Positions 16,241 through 26,568 of a stretch of DNA of 64,000 nucleotides are shown one piece after another; within the stretch, counting starts at the first letter, position 1, and every line of letters begins with the position of its first letter. Both the position numbers and the translations under genes were made by a program. Under the pieces are notes generated by a model. That model had not been told where the DNA came from and did not search any database. It saw nothing but the letters and a program-made list of their open reading frames with translations. This stretch comes from Pirellulales bacterium (GTDB lineage: Bacteria > Planctomycetota > Planctomycetia > Pirellulales > Lacipirellulaceae), in NCBI GenBank assembly GCA_019636345.1, contig JAHBXQ010000007.1:167196-231195 (forward strand), in the 5' to 3' direction.

Positions 16241-18403
16241 TTACAATTGGCGCGAGATCAGACCAAAGTCAAGCGCCAGCACGAACGCCATGAGGGAGAC
16301 GATGAACGCGAAGCCGATGGCGTGCAACGCGACGACGAACTTCTCGCTGGCTGGGCGGCCGCGGACTCCCTCATAGGCCAAAAACACCATGTGTCCGCCG
16401 TCAAGGATCGGGATCGGCAGGAAGTTGATAACGGCCAAGTTTGCGCTGAGCATCGTGAGGAAGGTGAGCAGTTTGCCCAGCCCGTCGAAGGCCGAGTACC
16501 CCGCCGCCTTGGCGATCGTGACCGGCCCCCCCAGCGCCGTGAGCGGCACCTGGCCGTCGCCGATTTTCTGCAGGAAGCGGTAAACCAGCCCCAACGAGCG
16601 AACCGTTTCGTCCCAGCCGCGCTGCAGTTGTTCGTCGAAGGTTGCGGCGATTCGCGTCCGAACCACCGGCGTGAAGCCCAAGCCGCGGTCGGGCAAGAAT
16701 CGGGTCTGCGAGGCGACCGGGGTCATGTCGACGACGGCCTCGGTCTCGCCGCGCAGATAGGTCAGCTTGACGCCCGAACCCGGGGGAAGCAGTTGCATTT
16801 GGGCCATCAGCCCGGCCCACGAGTGTTGGGTCTTCTCATTGAAGTCGAACTTGATCTTGCCGATCTCTTTCGCTTCGGCTGCATCCTTGTGATCGGGAGG
16901 CGCCACGAACGCGGCCCGGACGAGGATGTCGCCGCTGCGGAGCCCGGCCTTGTCTGCGGGACTGCCGGGGGCGACCGAGTCGACCTTGTTCAAAACGCGA
17001 TAGGCGATCCCCAACGCAGGCGCGGGGACCGGGTCGTCGCGCTCCAGCGGCTCCTCGATCCAAGCGACCGGCCGCAGCGGGACGACCTTCGAGGCGGTCG
17101 GCTCACGCCCCTCGGCGGCGCCCCGCGCGCTGCGGATCGTCAGCCGCACGTCGCGATTGTCGGCTGCCATTTGCCGCAGCACCTCGGGCAGCGCGATCGG
17201 GTCGGGATGCGTCAGCGGCGACGGGGCCGCGGGATCGGCCGCCGCGGGGTCGGCGATCTGGTCGAGGAAGTCGCCCGCTTTGATCCCGGCCTGCGCGGCC
17301 GGCGAACCGGATTGCACCGCGACGATCTGCCCCATCTCCATCGACAACCCGAACTCGACGGCCGCCTGCGGGGGAAGCGACGTCTCGACCTCGCGTGTCG
17401 ACGATTCGCTCTCATCGCCCCTCGCATCGCCGGCCTTGTCCGCATCTTCTTTGCTCGGCTGGCGTCGCACGGTCAGGTGCAGCGTTTCGCCGGGCCGTTG
17501 CACCGCGATCGCGGCGAACGCGGCGAAGTCCGCAATAGGCTGACCGTCGACGGCGATTATTTCGTCCCCGCCGACGAGCGCGGGCGAAGCCTCGGAAGCG
17601 GCGCTCCCCGGGCGGGCCGGCATCTCGGCGGCCAGCTTGAGCGACCGCGGCGAAACGACGCCGATGCGAACCAACCCGCCCGAGACGCCCGCCTCGGGCT
17701 TGAGCGTCTCGGCAAACTCCTTCTCGCCGCGGCGGAGCACCATCGGCACTCCCGCGTCGAGATCGGCCAAGGTGACGGCGCCTTGCAGTTCGTTGTACGA
17801 GGGTTGCTCGATGTCTCCGATCCTGACGATCTCGTCGCCCGGCAGGATCCCCGCGCGCCATGCCGGCGAACCGGGCGCCGTTTGCGACACCTCGGCCGGC
17901 ATGTACGGCACGCCCAAGCCGTAGGCGACCACCGCGAAGATGAACGCGAAAATCACGTTCATCACCACTCCGGCCGAGATGATCGCCATCCGCTGGGGAA
18001 CGCTCTTGGCCATGTAGCTGCGACGGTCGACGAGAAACTTCTGTCCGTCGGGGCCGACGACTTCCTTGGCGTCGGCCGGGCTGCCATGGGCCTGCGACTC
18101 GCGGACCTGCTCGGCGTAGTTGGCCGGGTTGTCGTCCTGGCCGAGCATCTTCACGTAGCCTCCCAGGGGGAGGATGCCGATGCCGTACTCGGTTTCGCCC
18201 CACTTGCGGCTGATCTTGTAGCCGCCGATGTCGAAGCCGATGAAGAATTTCTCGCACTTGACGCCGCACATTTTGGCGACGGCGAAATGCCCCAGTTCGT
18301 GGACGAAGATGACGAATCCCAGGCCGATCGCGGCCTGGAGGATTCCCCACGCGTAGGGTCCGTACCCGCTGACGTCAAAGGCCGCGACGAGAGCCGCGCT
18401 CAT
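16241..18403 (-). CDS. rseP: Site-2 intramembrane metalloprotease RseP-like, with four PDZ-like segments
   Basis: Inner-membrane zinc protease of 720 aa that cleaves membrane-anchored anti-sigma factors and signal-peptide remnants. The zinc site HELGH is at residues 35-39 in the first helix, and the second conserved motif FLPIPILDGGH is near residue 665. Between them are four PDZ-like GSPAxxAG-type segments at about 175, 260, 365 and 480, where E. coli RseP (~450 aa) has two; a charged linker sits near 325-345. The start at ATG 18403 overlaps the dxr stop as ATGA, indicating translational coupling in the common dxr-rseP order. Confidence 0.9.
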   Translation of the reverse strand: MSAALVAAFDVSGYGPYAWGILQAAIGLGFVIFVHELGHFAVAKMCGVKCEKFFIGFDIGGYKISRKWGETEYGIGILPLGGYVKMLGQDDNPANYAEQVRESQAHGSPADAKEVVGPDGQKFLVDRRSYMAKSVPQRMAIISAGVVMNVIFAFIFAVVAYGLGVPYMPAEVSQTAPGSPAWRAGILPGDEIVRIGDIEQPSYNELQGAVTLADLDAGVPMVLRRGEKEFAETLKPEAGVSGGLVRIGVVSPRSLKLAAEMPARPGSAASEASPALVGGDEIIAVDGQPIADFAAFAAIAVQRPGETLHLTVRRQPSKEDADKAGDARGDESESSTREVETSLPPQAAVEFGLSMEMGQIVAVQSGSPAAQAGIKAGDFLDQIADPAAADPAAPSPLTHPDPIALPEVLRQMAADNRDVRLTIRSARGAAEGREPTASKVVPLRPVAWIEEPLERDDPVPAPALGIAYRVLNKVDSVAPGSPADKAGLRSGDILVRAAFVAPPDHKDAAEAKEIGKIKFDFNEKTQHSWAGLMAQMQLLPPGSGVKLTYLRGETEAVVDMTPVASQTRFLPDRGLGFTPVVRTRIAATFDEQLQRGWDETVRSLGLVYRFLQKIGDGQVPLTALGGPVTIAKAAGYSAFDGLGKLLTFLTMLSANLAVINFLPIPILDGGHMVFLAYEGVRGRPASEKFVVALHAIGFAFIVSLMAFVLALDFGLISRQL

Positions 18404-19563
18404 GCACATACCCAACGTGATATCTCCTGGCGCGCCCACCGGTCGAGCTGGCAAAGCTGCTCGAGCGTGGGACGCGATTCAAATTGATGGGCCTTGAGCA
18501 CGCTGCGGCAGGCCGGTACGATCTCGGTGAAGTGGAGATCCCCCTCCAAAAACTGAGCGACCGCGGCCTCGTTCGCCGCGTTGAGCACGGCGCCGGCCGA
18601 GCCCCCTGCCCGGGCCGCCTCCTCGCCCAGGGCAATCGCCGGAAACCGATCGCGGTCCGGGGGTTCGAACTCCAGCCGGAACGGCTGACGCCAGTCGATC
18701 CGCCGCGCGACCCCCGCCACGCGCTCGGGGTAGTGCAGCGCGTATTGAATCGGCAACCGCATGTCGGGGGGACTCATCTGGGCGACGACCGAGCCGTCGA
18801 CGAACTCGACCAGCGAGTGGACGACCGACTGCGGGTGGATCACCACCTCGATCTTCTCGGCCGAGACGCCGAACAGCCAGCGGGCCTCGACGATCTCGAG
18901 CGCCTTGTTCATCATCGTGGCCGAGTCGATGGTGATCTTGGGGCCCATGGTCCAGGTGGGGTGGGCCAGGGCTTCGGCGACCGTGATCTGTTGCAGTTCG
19001 TGGAGGGGCCAGTTCTTGAACGGGCCGCCGCTGGCCGTGAGGACCAGCCGAGCGACTTCCTCGGTCGAGCCGGATTGCAGGGCTTGGAACAGCGCGCTGT
19101 GCTCGCTGTCGACCGGCAACAGTCGGCCCCCTTTCTCGGCCACGAGCCGGCTCACCAACTCCCCGGCCATGACCATGGTTTCCTTATTGGCCAGGGCGAC
19201 CGTCTTCCCGTGTTCGAGGGCGGCCCAAGTGCTTTCGAGCCCCGCGCGGCCGACGATCCCGGCAAGCAGGACGTCGACGTCCGCGTGCTGGGCGACCTTG
19301 GTCAGGGCTTCGGGTCCGACGAGCAATTCGCAGTTGCGGGGGAGCTTCTTGCGATCGAGCCGGACGGCCGCCTCGGGGTTCGAGGCGATGATCCAGCGAG
19401 GGCGAAATCGCTTGGCCTGGGCCGCGAGCTCGTCGACCCGCGAGTGGGCCGACAGAGCGATCGCCTGCAGGGCGCCGCCGCTGGCTTCAATCACCTCCAG
19501 CGCGCTGGCGCCGATGCTGCCGGTGGATCCGAACACCGCAACGCGTTTGGCAGCAGTCGTCAT
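18400..19563 (-). CDS. dxr: 1-deoxy-D-xylulose 5-phosphate reductoisomerase
   Basis: Second enzyme of the MEP isoprenoid pathway: converts DXP to MEP with NADPH and a divalent metal. 387 aa, the family length. N-terminal NADPH motif FGSTGSIGASALEVI, SEHSALFQAL loop, metal-binding DSEHSA region and IDSATMMNKALEIVEARWLF, all diagnostic. ATG 19563 begins MTTAAKRVAVFGSTGS directly before the Rossmann strand. It overlaps rseP by 4 bp. Cytoplasmic. Confidence 0.96.
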   Translation of the reverse strand: MTTAAKRVAVFGSTGSIGASALEVIEASGGALQAIALSAHSRVDELAAQAKRFRPRWIIASNPEAAVRLDRKKLPRNCELLVGPEALTKVAQHADVDVLLAGIVGRAGLESTWAALEHGKTVALANKETMVMAGELVSRLVAEKGGRLLPVDSEHSALFQALQSGSTEEVARLVLTASGGPFKNWPLHELQQITVAEALAHPTWTMGPKITIDSATMMNKALEIVEARWLFGVSAEKIEVVIHPQSVVHSLVEFVDGSVVAQMSPPDMRLPIQYALHYPERVAGVARRIDWRQPFRLEFEPPDRDRFPAIALGEEAARAGGSAGAVLNAANEAAVAQFLEGDLHFTEIVPACRSVLKAHQFESRPTLEQLCQLDRWARQEISRWVCA

Positions 19564-19996
19564 GGCAGGTCGGCGTCCGTGCGAAGGGGGGATGGGTCGG
19601 TCGTGACCGCGCGGGGAGCCGTTGCGGTTCACGCCAGGGCGCCAGCGGGAGGGGCGTCGGTCTGTCGGGGCGGGCGTTCCGCGAAATCGGCAATATTGCC
19701 ACAATCGAGCCCCCGCGGCGCACCAACTTCGCTGGGGCGACGTAGGAAGCGAGTCGCTCGCAATCGCATCCGTTCGTAAGCTGGAGGCAGGGGAGCAAGC
19801 AGGCCGACCGCCGACCGATCCCGTATTTTAGGGGTCTGTGCGGGGGGCGACAAGCGATCCTCTCCCCTGGGACGCCGCAGCGGCGCATGCTCGTTGTGAC
19901 GCCGCAAGTGCTACCCTACCATTAAGATAGGTCGCTCTCGCCCGTGCGGCGAACCGTGCGACTGCCGTCCGCCTCGCCCTGACTCCCGCCGCTGCC
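19564..19996. promoter_or_regulatory. Divergent region between dxr and ftsH, with possible ftsH promoter at 19894-19922
   Basis: About 430 bp without a credible gene. On the plus strand TTGTGA (19894-19899), a 17-nt spacer and TACCAT (19917-19922) form a moderate sigma-70-like pair about 75 nt before the ftsH start. I found no clear dxr promoter. Confidence 0.35.
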
Positions 19997-22087
19997 ATGG
20001 ATCAACCGACCAAAGACCCGAAACGCTCGCCCGAGAAGAAGTCGGCTGCCCCGGGCAGCAATCTGCTGTGGTACCTGCTGGCGATCGGGGTCGTGGCGCT
20101 GTTGTTCGCCACTGCGTTCAACAACGTCGATACGCTCACCCTGTCGATGAGCGATCTGGAAAAGCTGATCGCGGCCAGCAAGCCGGGGCCGGACGGGGAA
20201 CTCGACTACATCGTCGTCAAAGTCCAGTCCGAAGGAACGCCGGCGCAGCTCATGCTGCGCGATCCGCGCGAGATTCGCATCGCCTCGAACGTCGTTACCG
20301 GCACGGTGGAGCGTTCGGTGCAGTTGCTCGACAACGCCCAGGCGGTCGAGGCCGCGCGCGATCCGAACAAATCGGCTGAGGACGAGAACGGCAAGCGGAA
20401 GAAGTTCAGCGTCGATCGTTCGCCGACCGAGACGCGACTGGCCGATCTCTTGGCCGAAAATCAAGTCGCCGACTGGTCGTACGCCCCGCCGCCCAGCCCG
20501 CTGTTGTCGTACGTGCCGATCTTTCTGCTGACCGGCATGTTCGTGCTGTTGATGATCGTCATGCTGCGCCGCATGGGGGGGGCCGGTTCGCCGATGGCGT
20601 TCGGTCGCAGCCGCGGCAAGCTGTACGCCCAGGAAGACATCGAGGTCACCTTCGACGACGTCGCGGGGATCGACGAAGCGGTCGACGAGCTGCGCGAGGT
20701 GGTCGACTTTCTCAAGAACCCCGAGCGATATCACCGGCTCGGCGGACGGATCCCCAAGGGCGTGCTGCTGGTCGGACCTCCGGGAACGGGCAAGACGCTG
20801 CTTGCCAAGGCGGTCGCCGGCGAGGCGGGGGTGCCGTTCTTCAGCCTCAGCGGGTCGGACTTCGTCGAGATGTTCGTCGGGGTGGGCGCCGCGCGCGTGC
20901 GCGACATGTTCCAGCAGGCCGAGCAGCGCGCCCCGTGCATCGTGTTCATCGACGAGTTGGACGCGCTCGGCAAGACCCGGGGCAGCGGCCAGATCGGCGG
21001 GCATGACGAGCGCGAGCAGACCCTCAACGCTCTGCTCGTGGAGATGGACGGCTTCGGCACCAACAGCGGCATCATCATCATGGGCGCCACCAATCGGCCC
21101 GAGACGCTCGATCCCGCGTTGCTGCGGCCCGGACGGTTCGATCGACACGTGCTTGTGGATCGCCCCGACATCGCCGGGCGCGAGGAGATCCTCGAAGTTC
21201 ACCTGCAGAAGATCAAGGTCGACGAGGACGTCAACGTGAAGCGGGTGGCCGCGATCACCAGCGGCTTCGTCGGAGCCGACCTGGCCAACATCGTCAACGA
21301 GGCGGCGCTGTTGGCGGCCCGCAACGGCAAGAAGGCGGTCGGCATGATCGAGCTCAACGAGGCGGTCGAACGTTCGGCGGCGGGGCTCGAGAAGAAAAGC
21401 CGGATCATGCACGAGGACGAAAAGGCCCGCGTCGCGTATCACGAGAGCGGCCATGCCTTGATGGCTTGGTCGCTGCCCAACACCGACCCGGTCCACAAAA
21501 TCTCGATCATCCCCCGCGGCATCGGCGCCTTGGGGTACATGATGCAGCGGCCCGAGCACGACCGGTTCATGTGGACGAAGGATCAACTGCAATCGCAGAT
21601 TCAGGTGGCCCTGGGGGGCACGGTGGCCGAGGAGATCGTCTACGACGGCGACATCGGCAACGGCGCCACGAGCGACCTGGAGCGAGCCACAGAGATCGCC
21701 CGCAGCATGGTCATGGACTACGGCATGAGCCCGCTGGGTCGGGTGAAGTACCGCGAGAACAGTCGCAACCAGTTCCTGGGGGGGGACTTTGGCGGCGCTC
21801 AGATGCACAGCGAGCACACCGCGCGCGAGATCGATCAGGAAGTCAAACGCATCATCGACGAGAATCTGGAACGCGTGCGGCACGTCCTCAGCGAGCGGCG
21901 CGAAATGCTCGAAGCGATCGGCGCCGAATTGATCAAACGCGAGACGATCGACGGCGACGTCTTCAAGCGGATCATGGAGGAAAACTCCCGCGGCGCCCGG
22001 ATTGTGCCGGGGACCGACGCCGAGCCGAAACGCCCCCCCCGTGCAGCGTCGAGCGACGGCGCCGGCGAGAAAGAAGCGGCGACGTAA
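19997..22087 (+). CDS. ftsH: ATP-dependent zinc metalloprotease FtsH
   Basis: Membrane-anchored AAA+ protease of 696 aa that degrades misfolded membrane proteins and regulators. Two N-terminal transmembrane helices ([20 protein letters not shown] and [20 protein letters not shown]) flank a periplasmic domain. The AAA domain has Walker A GPPGTGKT at about 260, Walker [13 protein letters not shown], and SRH motif [19 protein letters not shown]. The protease site is HESGH at 482-486. The tail is Arg/Pro-rich. ATG 19997 has no obvious Shine-Dalgarno but the N-terminus fits. trpC follows 91 bp later. Confidence 0.97.
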   Translation: MDQPTKDPKRSPEKKSAAPGSNLLWYLLAIGVVALLFATAFNNVDTLTLSMSDLEKLIAASKPGPDGELDYIVVKVQSEGTPAQLMLRDPREIRIASNVVTGTVERSVQLLDNAQAVEAARDPNKSAEDENGKRKKFSVDRSPTETRLADLLAENQVADWSYAPPPSPLLSYVPIFLLTGMFVLLMIVMLRRMGGAGSPMAFGRSRGKLYAQEDIEVTFDDVAGIDEAVDELREVVDFLKNPERYHRLGGRIPKGVLLVGPPGTGKTLLAKAVAGEAGVPFFSLSGSDFVEMFVGVGAARVRDMFQQAEQRAPCIVFIDELDALGKTRGSGQIGGHDEREQTLNALLVEMDGFGTNSGIIIMGATNRPETLDPALLRPGRFDRHVLVDRPDIAGREEILEVHLQKIKVDEDVNVKRVAAITSGFVGADLANIVNEAALLAARNGKKAVGMIELNEAVERSAAGLEKKSRIMHEDEKARVAYHESGHALMAWSLPNTDPVHKISIIPRGIGALGYMMQRPEHDRFMWTKDQLQSQIQVALGGTVAEEIVYDGDIGNGATSDLERATEIARSMVMDYGMSPLGRVKYRENSRNQFLGGDFGGAQMHSEHTAREIDQEVKRIIDENLERVRHVLSERREMLEAIGAELIKRETIDGDVFKRIMEENSRGARIVPGTDAEPKRPPRAASSDGAGEKEAAT

Positions 22088-22178
22088 CGCTCGCGCTCTA
22101 GGGCAGACTCCTTTCGGTTTACCTGAGAGATTGTCGAGGCCGCTCCCGGCAGAGGCGGGCACAGCATACAATACGCCG

Positions 22179-22967
22179 ATGCCTGATACGATTCTCGACA
22201 AGATCGTCGCTGAGAAGGTCCGTGAGATCGCCGCGGCGCGGGTGCAGACGCCGGAGGACGAACTCGAACGCCGGCTCGCCGACGCGCCGCCGGTCCGCGA
22301 TTTCTTTGCGGCTCTCGCGGGGCCCGGGCCGATCAAGCTGATCGCCGAGGTGAAAAAGGCGAGCCCGTCGGTCGGGTTGATCCGCGCCGACTTCGACCCC
22401 GTGGCAATCGCGCAGATCTACGAGCGGCACGGAGCGAGCTGTCTGAGCGTGCTGACCGACGAGCCGTTTTTTCAAGGGAGGCTCGAGTATCTCTCTGCCG
22501 TGCGGCAGGCGGCGGGGCTGCCGGCGTTACGGAAGGATTTCATTCTCGATCGGTATCAGTTGCTCGAAGCGCGGGTCGCCGGGGCGGACGCGGTGCTCTT
22601 GATCGCCGAGTGCCTCGACGACTGCCGGCTGCGGTCGCTCCACAACGGGGCGATCGAGCTGGGGATGACGCCGCTGGTGGAATTGTACGAACCGGCGAAC
22701 TTGCCGCGGGTGCTGGAGGCGGGGGCGAAGCTCGTCGGCGTGAACAATCGCAACCTGCACACGTTCGAGGTCGACCTGCAGCATGTCGTTCGGCTCCGCG
22801 CGCAAGTGCCGGACGACTGCGTGTTGGTCGGCGAGAGCGGCATCCGCACCCATGCCGACGTCGAGATGCTCGCCGCCGCGGGGATCGACGCGATCCTCGT
22901 GGGCGAGTCGCTGATGCGCCAACCGGACATCGGAGCGGCGGTGGAGGAACTGCTGGGGGAAGGTTGA
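22179..22967 (+). CDS. trpC: Indole-3-glycerol phosphate synthase
   Basis: Tryptophan biosynthesis enzyme closing the indole ring of CdRP. 262 aa, a TIM barrel with LIAEVKKASPSVGLI (catalytic Lys and phosphate loop), LPALRKDFILDRYQLLEAR, GVNNRNLHTFEVDL and VGESGIRTHADVEML, all family signatures. ATG 22179 begins MPDTILDKIVAEKVREIAAA, the expected N-terminal helix. No other trp gene is nearby, so it is a dispersed pathway gene, which is usual in planctomycetes. Confidence 0.96.
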   Translation: MPDTILDKIVAEKVREIAAARVQTPEDELERRLADAPPVRDFFAALAGPGPIKLIAEVKKASPSVGLIRADFDPVAIAQIYERHGASCLSVLTDEPFFQGRLEYLSAVRQAAGLPALRKDFILDRYQLLEARVAGADAVLLIAECLDDCRLRSLHNGAIELGMTPLVELYEPANLPRVLEAGAKLVGVNNRNLHTFEVDLQHVVRLRAQVPDDCVLVGESGIRTHADVEMLAAAGIDAILVGESLMRQPDIGAAVEELLGEG

Positions 22968-22988
22968 CGCGGGATGGAGATAGTTTTT

Positions 22989-23020
22989 GCCGGATCGTCG
23001 ACCTGAGGAGCGAATCCGGC
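22989..23020. terminator. Inverted repeat between trpC and the TIGR03009 gene
   Basis: GCCGGAT (22989-22995) and its complement ATCCGGC (23014-23020) form a 7-bp stem with an 18-nt loop in the 120-bp gap between convergent genes. No U tract follows on either strand, so termination is only suggested by position. Confidence 0.3.
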
Positions 23021-23087
23021 CGTTGCTGCAAGGCCTGGATCCGGAGTCCCGATCGACAATCCCGACATCAACAATCAAGCGTCTCCC

Positions 23088-24149
23088 CTACTGTCTCTGC
23101 GTTTCGCCTGACGCGGCGGCTTGCGCGGGATTGTCGCCGGGGGTTGGCGCGCCGTCGTCGTGCACGACCTTCGTCCACCCCAGCGGGGTTCGCGGGGCGC
23201 TGAACAAACCGCCGAACAGACCTTCGAAGGTCCCGTTGATCGTCGGAGTCTGGAACGTGTAGACGTGCCGTTGCTGTCCGCCGGGAAGATGGACCTGCAG
23301 GGCTACGGGCTGCATCGTCTTGCGATCGAGCATGATGTCGCACCGCTGGTAGTTGGCCGCGTCGCTTTGCCGCCGCGGGTAGGCTTCGAGCAGAATTTGC
23401 GTGGCGCTGCTTTGCTGGGCGCGGATCCAGTACCGCTGCAGCATCTGGTTCGCCTTGGCGCTGAACAGGAACGGCAGCGGGCCGTTGGCGATCTCCTCGC
23501 CGCGCATCTGTTCGGGGATTGGGGTGACGCGCAACTGCTTGTTCGGGTGGTTGTATTCGTAGACCGCCTTGCCGTCGCAGACCCAGTGCTCGCCGATCTC
23601 TTCTTTCTGCACCTGCCAGTCGCCGGGGGCGTCGGGGCCGGCGACCTGGGGGTTCTTCGGCTTCCAGCGCTTGATCTCGTCGATCTTGAAGCTCCCCTTG
23701 TCGGGACGCGAGTAGGAGAGCTGTCCGGTCGAAACCAGCATCGGCGCATTGGGGCCGGGCCCGAACACGGCGTCGTACTCAAGTCGCTCGAACTTGGCGT
23801 TGTAGGTCTTGATCTCGGAGCTCTTCGTTTCCCACATTTGCAGCACTTGCTGGACGAACTGAAATTCGACCTCGCTCAGTTGAAACGGCGGCGCCGGGGG
23901 CTGCGGGGCCAACGCCGCGGCCGGGTTGTGTCCCGGCGTCGTCGGCCCGATCGGAGCGCCGGGACCGGGCTGCTGACCGGAATACCCGCCGGGGGCGCCG
24001 GGAGTCGGCGCAGTTTGCCCGGATTGCTGCTGATAGCCCGGGCCGTACGTGGGCTGCCCCAATTGCTGGGCGGACGCGGGGAGCGTCGTCGCGACGGCAA
24101 AAGCGGCGGCGAGGCGCAACGCGGTCGGAATGCGACGGGCGGTCGGCAT
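23088..24149 (-). CDS. TIGR03009-family exported protein
   Basis: Exported protein of 353 aa: signal peptide (LRLAAAFAVATTLPASAQQ), a Pro/Gly/Gln-rich linker to about residue 90, then a beta-rich domain resembling the lipoprotein-carrier (LolA) fold. Segments such as WETKSSEIKTYNAKFERLEY, LSYSRPDKGSFKIDEIKRW and WVCDGKAVYEYNH fit TIGR03009, a planctomycete-restricted family. It probably handles lipids or lipoproteins in the periplasm by fold analogy, but no function is established. It is divergent from the next gene. Confidence 0.85.
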   Translation of the reverse strand: MPTARRIPTALRLAAAFAVATTLPASAQQLGQPTYGPGYQQQSGQTAPTPGAPGGYSGQQPGPGAPIGPTTPGHNPAAALAPQPPAPPFQLSEVEFQFVQQVLQMWETKSSEIKTYNAKFERLEYDAVFGPGPNAPMLVSTGQLSYSRPDKGSFKIDEIKRWKPKNPQVAGPDAPGDWQVQKEEIGEHWVCDGKAVYEYNHPNKQLRVTPIPEQMRGEEIANGPLPFLFSAKANQMLQRYWIRAQQSSATQILLEAYPRRQSDAANYQRCDIMLDRKTMQPVALQVHLPGGQQRHVYTFQTPTINGTFEGLFGGLFSAPRTPLGWTKVVHDDGAPTPGDNPAQAAASGETQRQ

Positions 24150-24419
24150 GGCTCGGTTCTCGGACCCGGGACGGGCAAGCAGGAAGGCGGCGCGCGACGC
24201 GCCGATGCGGGGCGGAGAGTAGCAATGCCCCGCGGAAGCGACCAGAGGGATTTGGGCGGGGTCGAGGTTGGCTCGGGGTCGGGATTGCCAAATTCAGATT
24301 TCCGTTTCCGAGGCGGCGGCGGTCGAAGCAAACCGAAACGTCATCTGGGTTGACTGCCGGCGTGCAGGCGAGATGCGGCTCGCGTCGCTTCCTGGCCTTG
24401 CGGTACACTGGGCCGCGTC

Positions 24420-25304
24420 ATGGCTTGCCGAATCTCTTGGAAACTCCGCCCGCGGACTTCGGGACTGCATGTTGCGGTCTGTCGCGCGGCGGGCATGCCG
24501 GCTGCCGATGCACTCCTGGCTGCGGCGGTCGGCGCGGCGGCTGACGAGTTGGTCGCCGAGGTCGATCGGGCCGGCTGGCCGATCGAACGGGCGCTCGGGT
24601 TGCTAGCAAGCCTGTCGGCCGAGATCGCCGGTCAACGCGAATTGGTCGAGGTCGCCGCGCGCCGCTTGGGACCGATCGCCGGCGATCGAATCGCCCGCAT
24701 GGCGGGGGCACTGGCCGACCTCGAGGCGGCGCTGGTCGCCCATGCTCCGGAACTGGAGTCGGAACTGAAGCTGCGGCTGCGTCCGCTGCGCGAGCAGTGG
24801 GAGGCTCGCGGGCCCGGAATGCTGTTGCACGTCGCGCGGCAGACCGAGGAGCAACTCATCCCCGCGTCGGCCGAGGGGGTGCTGACGGCGCCGTATACGG
24901 GGGGATTCGGCCTCGCCCACGCGTCGACGAATCGGTTTCTGCTGGAAGCGGTTCTCGTGAACCCGCTGCCCGAGTTGCCCGAGGCGGTGCGTATCGCGTG
25001 GCTGGTTTGCCATCTCAATGCGGAGCTGCCCCGCTACGCCGAGGCGACGTCGACGTTGCCGGCGGCCGAGAGGATCGTGCCGCTGGCGGCGCTGCCCGCG
25101 GCGCTCGCCGCGGCCGAGTACGTGGAACTGGCCGCGTGCAACGAGGCGACGGTGGCAGCGGCGCTGGAAGCGTGGCGCGTCCCGGGGGCGTCCCCTGCCC
25201 TGGCTGCTACGCTTTGGCGATGGTGGTCGTTGTACCTGGACGGGGCCACGTCGTGGCCCGCGGCGACCGCGGCGCTGGAGCAGATGCTGGCGCCAGGAGA
25301 GTGA
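24420..25304 (+). CDS. Conserved-looking hypothetical protein
   Basis: Protein of 294 aa, Ala/Leu/Glu-rich and mostly helical, with no signal peptide, transmembrane helix or recognised motif. Features include HVARQTEEQLIPASAEGVL, YTGGFGLAHASTNRFLLEAV and WLVCHLNAELPRY. The frame has the strong codon bias of its neighbours and a sensible upstream gap, so I regard it as real. ATG 24420 could be replaced by ATG 24495. It precedes an exported hypothetical gene by 180 bp. Function unknown. Confidence 0.7.
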   Translation: MACRISWKLRPRTSGLHVAVCRAAGMPAADALLAAAVGAAADELVAEVDRAGWPIERALGLLASLSAEIAGQRELVEVAARRLGPIAGDRIARMAGALADLEAALVAHAPELESELKLRLRPLREQWEARGPGMLLHVARQTEEQLIPASAEGVLTAPYTGGFGLAHASTNRFLLEAVLVNPLPELPEAVRIAWLVCHLNAELPRYAEATSTLPAAERIVPLAALPAALAAAEYVELAACNEATVAAALEAWRVPGASPALAATLWRWWSLYLDGATSWPAATAALEQMLAPGE

Positions 25305-25484
25305 CGTGCTCGCGCGGATTTCGTTTGGAATCGTCCCGCCGCAAGGGGCGGCTACGCGAACCCCAGTCGCCCGAACATTCCGCTCCGCCGCAATTTCGGC
25401 GATCGCCCTTGACCGGGGGGGCGACGGCGTTGATCATCCCGCCCCCATCTTCGGGCCGTTCTGTGCTGCACGGGAGTCGAGGCG

Positions 25485-26522
25485 ATGCGCGTCGCGAGTT
25501 GTTTGTTTCTGACCGGAGCCGTCGGCGTCGCGGCGTGTAGTCGCTTGGCGCCCGCGCAGGCTCCTTCCGCCGGCGCACCGTCGTCCGGCGTCGCAGCGAC
25601 CGAGCCGTTGTTGACGCCTCTCCCTCGCGTCGCGAGTCCGGGGGCAGTGCCGCAGCCGGCGCAGGTAGTGCGATTCGGTCGCCGCCCGGTGCGGGTCGGC
25701 GACGTGGCGGTGCAAAACGTGCAAGTGGGGCTCGAGCTGACCACCCGCTACACGCAAAGCGGCCAAATCGCCAACGAAGGCCAGGCGACGATGCAGCGGC
25801 AACAGCGGCGGCGGATCGAGACGCTGGCCGTTGAGGGAGATCGACTCAGCGAAGCGCGACTGACGTTCGAACTGAGCCGCAACCAATCGCCGGAGAACCC
25901 CGACCCTGCCGCGCTTGTCGTGCAGCCGGTCGAGGGGAAAACCTATTTCGTGTCCCGTCGCGGCGAGGAGGTGCGGATCACCGACGCTTCGGGAAGCATC
26001 CCCCCGCTCGACGAGTTCAAACTCGTCAGCGACGTGGCGGAGAACATCGGCAAGCCGAATCCGTTGGCGAAGCTGCTGTTGGAGCGGCCGATCGCGGTGG
26101 GAGAACGGTTGTTGGTGTCGCGCGAGATCGCCGCGACGCTGCTGGGCCTCCGCGATCAGGTGGGCACGGTGAAGCGGTTCGAGCTGACGCTCGAACGACT
26201 GGAACCGACGCCGTTGTTGGCCCCGCGGGCGAGCGCCGAACCGCCGAGCGACGTCGCGGTGTTCGCCGCGCGGATCGAGACGCTTCCCAACGACGCGACG
26301 CCGATGGAACTGACTCTGACGGGCCAAGTGAAAATCGAGGTCGACACCTGTCGGGCGGTTGCGGCCGAGTTCGACGGGCCGGTGCAGATGTCGACGATCG
26401 AGCGTACGCGGGCCGACGTGTTCCAATTCTCGGCTGCGGGAAAGTTGAGCCTCGCGATTCGGTCGGACTACGACTATCTTGGGGCGGAACGCCTCGCCCG
26501 GCGGGGAGCGCCCTTGCGGTAA
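25485..26522 (+). CDS. Exported hypothetical protein, possible lipoprotein
   Basis: Protein of 345 aa whose N-terminus (MRVASCLFLTGAVGVAACSR) is a signal peptide; AACS resembles a lipobox, though Ala-Pro follow. After a Pro/Ala-rich spacer comes a beta-rich region (VRVGDVAVQNVQVGLELTTR, VEGKTYFVSRRGEEVRI, LTGQVKIEVDTCRAVAAEF) that looks like a long-chain repeated-strand domain of unknown type. It lies 46 bp upstream of a symporter gene and may be cotranscribed with it. No function can be given. Confidence 0.75.
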   Translation: MRVASCLFLTGAVGVAACSRLAPAQAPSAGAPSSGVAATEPLLTPLPRVASPGAVPQPAQVVRFGRRPVRVGDVAVQNVQVGLELTTRYTQSGQIANEGQATMQRQQRRRIETLAVEGDRLSEARLTFELSRNQSPENPDPAALVVQPVEGKTYFVSRRGEEVRITDASGSIPPLDEFKLVSDVAENIGKPNPLAKLLLERPIAVGERLLVSREIAATLLGLRDQVGTVKRFELTLERLEPTPLLAPRASAEPPSDVAVFAARIETLPNDATPMELTLTGQVKIEVDTCRAVAAEFDGPVQMSTIERTRADVFQFSAAGKLSLAIRSDYDYLGAERLARRGAPLR

Positions 26523-26568
26523 GGCGCCGCGGAGGCGACGGCGCAGCTCCGGTCGGACTCCGCGCACG

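Noticed and set aside
15383..18487. 1034-codon plus-strand open frame
   Set aside because: Antisense to rseP and the CBM9-like gene; the translation is Arg/Gly/Asp/Val-rich without motifs, as expected of a shadow frame in high-GC DNA.
19922..22336. 804-codon minus-strand open frame
   Set aside because: Antisense to ftsH and the start of trpC; ftsH has every family motif, and this frame has none.
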